11,447 nt of DNA from Ichthyophonus hoferi. Lineage: Eukaryota; Opisthokonta; Ichthyosporea; Ichthyophonida; Ichthyophonidae. The notes under the pieces were generated by a model that searched no databases, was not told where the DNA came from, and saw only the letters and a program-made list of their open reading frames with translations. Of the stretch, positions 8,701-11,447 are shown in pieces. The translations under genes and the position numbers were made by a program. How positions within the stretch are numbered: the stretch's first letter is position 1; each line of letters starts with the position of its first letter. Location: NCBI GenBank assembly GCA_002751075.1, contig NAOQ01000787.1:16699-28145 (forward strand), written 5' to 3'.

Positions 8701-10617
8701 GTTCTCGTTATTATTTCTATTCATTCCCATTCTAAAAATACAAATATACAAATATGTGGTATTTTTGAGTTAATGTGTTATTGTGTATATATACATATTC
8801 TTTTACTATCTATGATTCACTGTTGTAATTGTAATACTACACAGTTTTATTAGTTACTCAGTACTACCGATATCTATTGCCAAGACCATTTCACTAGCTA
8901 ATTATTTACATTCTATTTTTATATTTTTATACCTCAGCTAGATATTTACACACGATTAGGGCGTAGTGACAGATAGTAAAACTTTATTGAATGTCTAATA
9001 CCACATTTCTTCTACTGTGGTTGGTTTTTCTCTGATAACAGATCACGGATTGAATGCTATCAAATTTAAATATTAACACTCCAAGGTTATGTCAATCTAG
9101 ATATATGCTATGACTTATAGTCAAGGAATTAATTCCACTACATAATAATAATTCTTAGATCAAATTAGAAAAGATTGCTTGTAATATGGAATTGTGTTTC
9201 ACCCATGACATTTCTTGATACACAATCTATCAAGGAGTTATAAAAGGATGGTTCAGGGAACCATAATGGGGTCTGATACTAGGATTATAAACTACTAAAC
9301 AGAACAGCACAGATAATATGTACAGACACCTGTTCTTATTAAAAATAGACACTTCAATGCAGTTTCTATTAGATCTCTTTTGGGAATAGAAGTATCCAAT
9401 TTCAATAATCTACCCCTTTCCTTGTAAAATCAAATACTTTTTTTATTATATTCTCAACAATATAACTACGGCCTATCCAAACATTTATCCCAATTGATTC
9501 TTTTATTATCATCCTTTCACAAAGTCCTCTGGGTCCTCATCTATCGAATATGATACAATCATGATACAATCTAATCTAATCTGTTCACAACTATTTTTTT
9601 CTGTTTCAATAACTTACAGTCCACACTAATATGAGCATGTATTTCAAACTTTCAAACCTCTAAAACTAGAATCAAACGCCATTAACAATTTAGTTCACTG
9701 CAGTGCGACACTCTTCTTTAGTCCGCATAGCTCCTGACCAAGGTTTAACCATTTCAGTTATTTTATCAGCGTGTCAGTGGTATGTACGTATGTACACGTA
9801 CACGTATACGCCCTACATTGTTTTCTGTACATGCCTGCGAAGCGCTTCATTTGTATAAACATTTTCTTTGGTATTTAAGTTTCAATTACTAGCATCTGTC
9901 AAAAAGCGGCTGATATGCATACAGAATATATTGCACCAATATCCCTTTAAGTCGAGTGTCGATTCAGACATATTATTGATGCTATAAATTACATTATGTA
10001 GCGTTCCTTAACTAAAATGTTCAACAAATTCATCCTCATATTCATACAATTGCTTTGCAATTTTTCCACAACTTTTCCTTCTTCTTCTTCTTTTTTTTTA
10101 AAAAAAAACAACAACAAAAATTTAATATTGAGCCAAAGTTGTTGCCTTATCATATCTAAGTGATTCCACTCACTTCCACACCAAAGAAAAGACCTTTGGC
10201 GATTAAGCATCAATCGTATCTAGTCATTGGATATTAATATAAATCACACCCTGATCGGTTAGAATCTTAAAATAATCGTTAAAGTAGCTTTTAAAACATG
10301 AAATTTTGGAAACTAAATTGAAATGGGGCAAGCAATCAAACCATTATCATGTCTTACTATTCAGGTACTACTTGATATCTGATTATTCAACAAATGAATA
10401 AATAATATGGACTAAGTATTGTTTTATCCACGTTGTGTATGTAACTAGCCATATTCTACATGGAGTGCATATCTCTCTATCTACTTATTTTAATTCACTG
10501 GTCTATATTCATAATTTACTGTCGTTTTCAATCGTTTTCTTATTCTTCTTGGTATGGTCCACAGGTATAATTGGCAGAGAATTGGTATAATCACAATGGC
10601 AGATGTGTACGGTCAAG
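5425..10617 (+). CDS. receptor with PBP type 1 ligand-binding domain (class C GPCR- or receptor guanylyl cyclase-like), 5' part in six exons
   Basis: Joining 5425-5709, 6330-6372, 7149-7216, 8515-8587, 9704-9779 and 10565-10617 gives 199 codons plus one base, with no stop. Seen: a hydrophobic signal peptide (about residues 8-34); a low-complexity N/S linker with sequons at N42 and N50; then lobe 1 of a PBP type 1 fold. Its blocks run in family order: LRIGMILPLSG (56-66), a helix with GIQAGLKEAS, the DSTSN turn (about 102-106), AVIGP (124-128), LSQLTFAVSYLLSNP (142-156), VRIAPDQ (163-169) and YNWQRIGIITMADVYGQ (183-199). Known: this fold is the extracellular sensor of mGluR, GABA-B and guanylyl cyclase receptors, usually about 400 residues, so lobe 2 and the membrane part are missing at the window edge. 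Ligand and subclass cannot be told. The exon 3/4 junction has two workable solutions. Introns 1 to 5 have phases 0, 1, 0 (or 2), 1 and 2; the intron after exon 6 is phase 1. Confidence 0.8.
5710..6329 (+). other. receptor intron 1
   Basis: 620 bases, donor GTGATT and acceptor AAAAGTGCAG. AT-rich, with a (TA)n run at 6068-6083. The acceptor has a poor pyrimidine tract. I see no other gene in it. Confidence 0.65.
6068..6083. repeat. (TA)n microsatellite
   Basis: Sixteen bases of pure alternating A and T inside intron 1. Likely length-variable. Confidence 0.85.
6330..6372 (+). CDS. receptor exon 2: 43-base micro-exon with the DS-x-SN turn
   Basis: Reads IMHTVLDSTSNLAM plus one base, supplying the second beta strand and the D-S/D-x-x-(N/C) turn that follows the first helix in PBP type 1 receptor domains. 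Bordered by GTGCAG on the left and a strong GTAAGG donor on the right. It accepts phase 0 from exon 1 and leaves phase 1, which exon 3 needs: the split codon G|GA gives glycine. Too short to show as an open reading frame. Confidence 0.8.
6373..7148 (+). other. receptor intron 2
   Basis: 776 bases, from GTAAGG to TGCCTACAG. Contains TA-rich and CATAC-type degenerate repeats around 6864-6965. No gene seen. Confidence 0.7.
6891..6965. repeat. degenerate CATACTAT-type repeat cluster
   Basis: The 15-mer TACTATCATACATAC occurs exactly at 6891-6905 and 6951-6965, with related CATACTAT words between. The 60-base spacing suggests a local duplication, now diverged. It sits in intron 2. Confidence 0.6.
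7149..7216 (+). CDS. receptor exon 3: helix and the AVIGP strand
   Basis: Completes the glycine codon from exon 2, then reads LLQSFSLVKNGSVAVIGPWNRS. This is the helix followed by the core strand V-A-V-I-G-P, one of the most recognisable parts of PBP type 1 domains. The acceptor is CCTACAG. The donor is uncertain: ending at 7216 (before GTACAC) keeps R and S and pairs with exon 4 starting at 8515. Ending at 7212 (before GTCTGT, a better match to the U1 consensus) pairs with exon 4 starting at 8517. Both keep the frame. NGS and NRS are possible glycosylation sites. Confidence 0.75.
7217..8514 (+). other. receptor intron 3
   Basis: About 1.3 kb, the longest intron here. It holds an (ATAC)n run at 7324-7341 and T-rich stretches near 7800. 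I found no further exon in it; a micro-exon cannot be ruled out, since the joined loop between AVIGP and LSQLTF is a few residues shorter than in mGluR-type domains. Confidence 0.6.
7324..7341. repeat. (ATAC)n microsatellite
   Basis: About four and a half tetranucleotide units inside intron 3. Confidence 0.8.
8515..8587 (+). CDS. receptor exon 4: lobe 1 strand with LSQLTFAVSYLLSNP
   Basis: Follows CATCACAG. It gives a helix (SNLVLNNLGL) and then LSQLTFAVSYLLSNP, matching the family block (I/L)-P-Q-(I/L)-S-(F/Y)-A-(A/S)-(T/S)-S-x-x-LS(N/D), with the usual proline replaced by serine. It ends in the canonical donor CAG|GTTTGC, phase 1. The frame stays open beyond the donor to 8853, but that extension soon becomes microsatellite-coded isoleucine and tyrosine and is intronic. 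Confidence 0.78.
8588..9703 (+). other. receptor intron 4
   Basis: 1116 bases, from GTTTGC to TTCACTGCAG. Contains a TA/CA-rich microsatellite at 8634-8666. No other gene seen. Confidence 0.7.
8634..8666. repeat. TA-rich microsatellite with two ATAC interruptions
   Basis: Thirty-three bases of almost pure alternating purine and pyrimidine (TATATATACATATATA type) in intron 4. Confidence 0.8.
9704..9779 (+). CDS. receptor exon 5: the R-x-x-P-D block and helix
   Basis: Takes one base from exon 4 (G|TG, valine) and reads RHSSLVRIAPDQGLTISVI, then LSACQ. VRIAPDQ is the family motif (F/V)-R-T-x-P-(S/P)-D, where the arginine, proline and aspartate are typical of receptor PBP domains; the following segment is the helix that leads to the x-W strand. 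The acceptor is CACTGCAG and the donor a good GTATGT. The exon ends phase 2, and TG|G with exon 6 restores a tryptophan just before YNW. Confidence 0.8.
9780..9811. other. 32-base alternating purine-pyrimidine tract at a splice donor
   Basis: From the G of the exon 5 donor, purines and pyrimidines alternate without a break (GTATGTACGTATGTACACGT and on), with several GTAC and CGTA words. Mixed CG, CA and TA steps of this length can in principle adopt Z-form or cruciform structure. Its placement exactly on the 5' splice site may be chance. Confidence 0.6.
10078..10117. repeat. (CTT)n-poly(T)-poly(A)-(CAA)n composite tract
   Basis: CTT repeats run into nine T, then nine A, then CAA repeats. The T and A runs abut and form a perfect inverted repeat. 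A minus-strand open frame across it (9989-10213) owes its lysine and glutamate run to the CTT repeat and is not a gene. Confidence 0.8.
10565..10617 (+). CDS. receptor exon 6: the NW-x-x-(I/V)-x-I-I strand and YG motif
   Basis: One base completes the tryptophan of exon 5, then YNWQRIGIITMADVYGQ. It matches the strongest block of the fold, (F/Y)-x-W-x-x-(V/I)-x-x-(I/V)-x-x-x-D-x-YG, which opens lobe 2 in mGluR and related receptors. The exon leaves phase 1 (CAA G) before a GTGTGT donor. An open frame running on to 10796 is intron read-through; its later residues have no family character. Confidence 0.82.
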
Positions 10618-11320
10618 GTGTGTATTTTTGCCATTCCATTAAAATCTTCTTTTGGTTTAATAATGTAATTCCCATACAAAAATTAAAAACCATTCAATTC
10701 AACTTTCTGGAGGGTGAAATAATGATTAATAGAGTTAATAAACCAATAATCAATCGAATCGAAGCGGATTGTTTCCTTATTGTATTTAACTCTTGATTTT
10801 ATTAAATATTTATCTGAAATAGGTATGATATTAACTAATGAACCGTCACATATATAATAATAAACATTTCTGGCCAATTATTAATCACGTGTATAATCAT
10901 ATATATTATTCATTTCTAATTCCACCATTTTATTCTTCCATCTGATTACTTAGCATCTTAATCAATTTCTAGTGATGAAAAATTGGTGTTCAATCAAAAT
11001 ATTCTTTTTCCAACATGATGCTAAACACATCATGCATATCTGACTTATTAGAAATACTACCCGTAGTGTTTGGAACTGTATCTATAAAACGATATGGTGG
11101 AAATTTAAGGAGAAAGAAAAAGGGTATATATATATAGCAACGGAAAGAACTCAAGCAAAATAATTTATTCAAGTGGGAGGTAAGCCAAGATAAAAATATT
11201 TATCTATCCAACAATAGTGTGATGCGGTTAAAATTATTGCTCTTTAGAGTAATTAGATATAAATAAAAGAGAGATACTGCAGATAGTATATGACATACTG
11301 AATAGCTATTATTGATTGTG
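10618..11320 (+). other. receptor intron 6 and beyond, no secure exon
   Basis: AT-rich, presumably intron. The only exon-like spot is 11148-11179: AG on its left, a strong GAG|GTAAGC donor on its right, 32 bases, and the phase needed from exon 6, giving ELKQNNLFKWE. That could pass for the amphipathic segment after the YG motif, but the acceptor lacks a pyrimidine tract, so I do not add it to the gene. Confidence 0.4.
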
Positions 11321-11358
11321 AGGATAGTAGTAATAATAGTATTAGTAATAGCAATGAC

Positions 11359-11447
11359 AATAGTAATAGTAATAGTAATAGTAATAGAAATAGTAATAGT
11401 AATAGTAATAGTAATAGTAATAGTAATAGTAATAGTAATAGTAATAG
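11359..11447. repeat. (AATAGT)n hexanucleotide tandem repeat
   Basis: About fifteen copies of AATAGT with one visible substitution (11388), running off the right edge. A degenerate approach of AGTAAT-like words begins near 11326. The unit is not a known telomere repeat. If the gene continues, this lies inside an intron. Confidence 0.92.

Larger units (their letters stand above)
9780..10564 (+). other. receptor intron 5
   Basis: 785 bases, from GTATGT to GGTCCACAG, with a pyrimidine-rich run (TCTTATTCTTCTT) ahead of the acceptor. It includes the alternating tract at its start and the CTT/T/A/CAA tract at 10078-10117. No other gene seen. Confidence 0.75.

Noticed and set aside
8588-8853. Open frame continuing from exon 4, with a YFYSLIY stretch that mimics the family's YPYFYRT block
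   Set aside because: It runs into a TA microsatellite, and the canonical CAG|GTTTGC donor followed by exon 5 gives the real R-x-x-P-D block.
9989-10213. Minus-strand frame with a lysine-glutamate run
   Set aside because: The charged run is the translation of the CTT/poly(T) repeat; it lies in intron 5.
10618-10796. Open frame continuing from exon 6
   Set aside because: After the GTGTGT donor the translation loses all family character; read as intron.
10990-11172. Minus-strand frame of 60 codons
   Set aside because: AT-rich and without family features, opposite a receptor intron.
11359-11447. Telomere or CRISPR-like array
   Set aside because: The AATAGT unit matches no known telomere repeat, and there are no unique spacers between the units.

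Overview
The window looks like nuclear DNA of an animal. It is strongly AT-rich, carries many short TA, ATAC and CTT repeats, and its one clear gene is cut into very small exons (43 to 76 bases after the first) separated by introns of about 0.6 to 1.3 kb. Nothing looks bacterial: there are no tight operons, ribosome binding sites or CRISPR arrays. The texture, the micro-exon layout and a decayed F5/8 type C (fucolectin-like) domain would fit a flatworm such as a schistosome or another lophotrochozoan. That placement is an impression, not a proof.

The main result is a plus-strand gene that single open reading frames do not reveal. Six exons (5425-5709, 6330-6372, 7149-7216, 8515-8587, 9704-9779, 10565-10617) join in frame to 199 codons plus one base. 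The product starts with a signal peptide and continues as the first lobe of a periplasmic-binding-protein type 1 fold (ANF_receptor / Peripla_BP_6), the extracellular ligand-binding module of class C GPCRs (mGluR and GABA-B type) and receptor guanylyl cyclases. Each short exon supplies the next expected block of the fold in the right order, and the intron phases agree, which makes chance unlikely. The second lobe and any membrane, kinase, cyclase or 7TM part must lie beyond the right edge.

Left of this gene, a less AT-rich patch at about 2570-4020 carries minus-strand protein-like sequence. At 3332-3898 it encodes a broken F5/8 type C (FTP) domain in two pieces. At 2571-3144 there is more coding-like sequence of unknown identity that ends in a strong 5' splice site. 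It looks like a decayed multi-exon host gene or gene copy. Further left, 1024-1143 reads as a possible last exon with an acidic tail, and 438-734 (minus) is an unidentified open frame. The rest of the first 5.4 kb is AT-rich sequence in which I see no gene.

The right end runs into a hexanucleotide (AATAGT)n tandem repeat that continues past the window.
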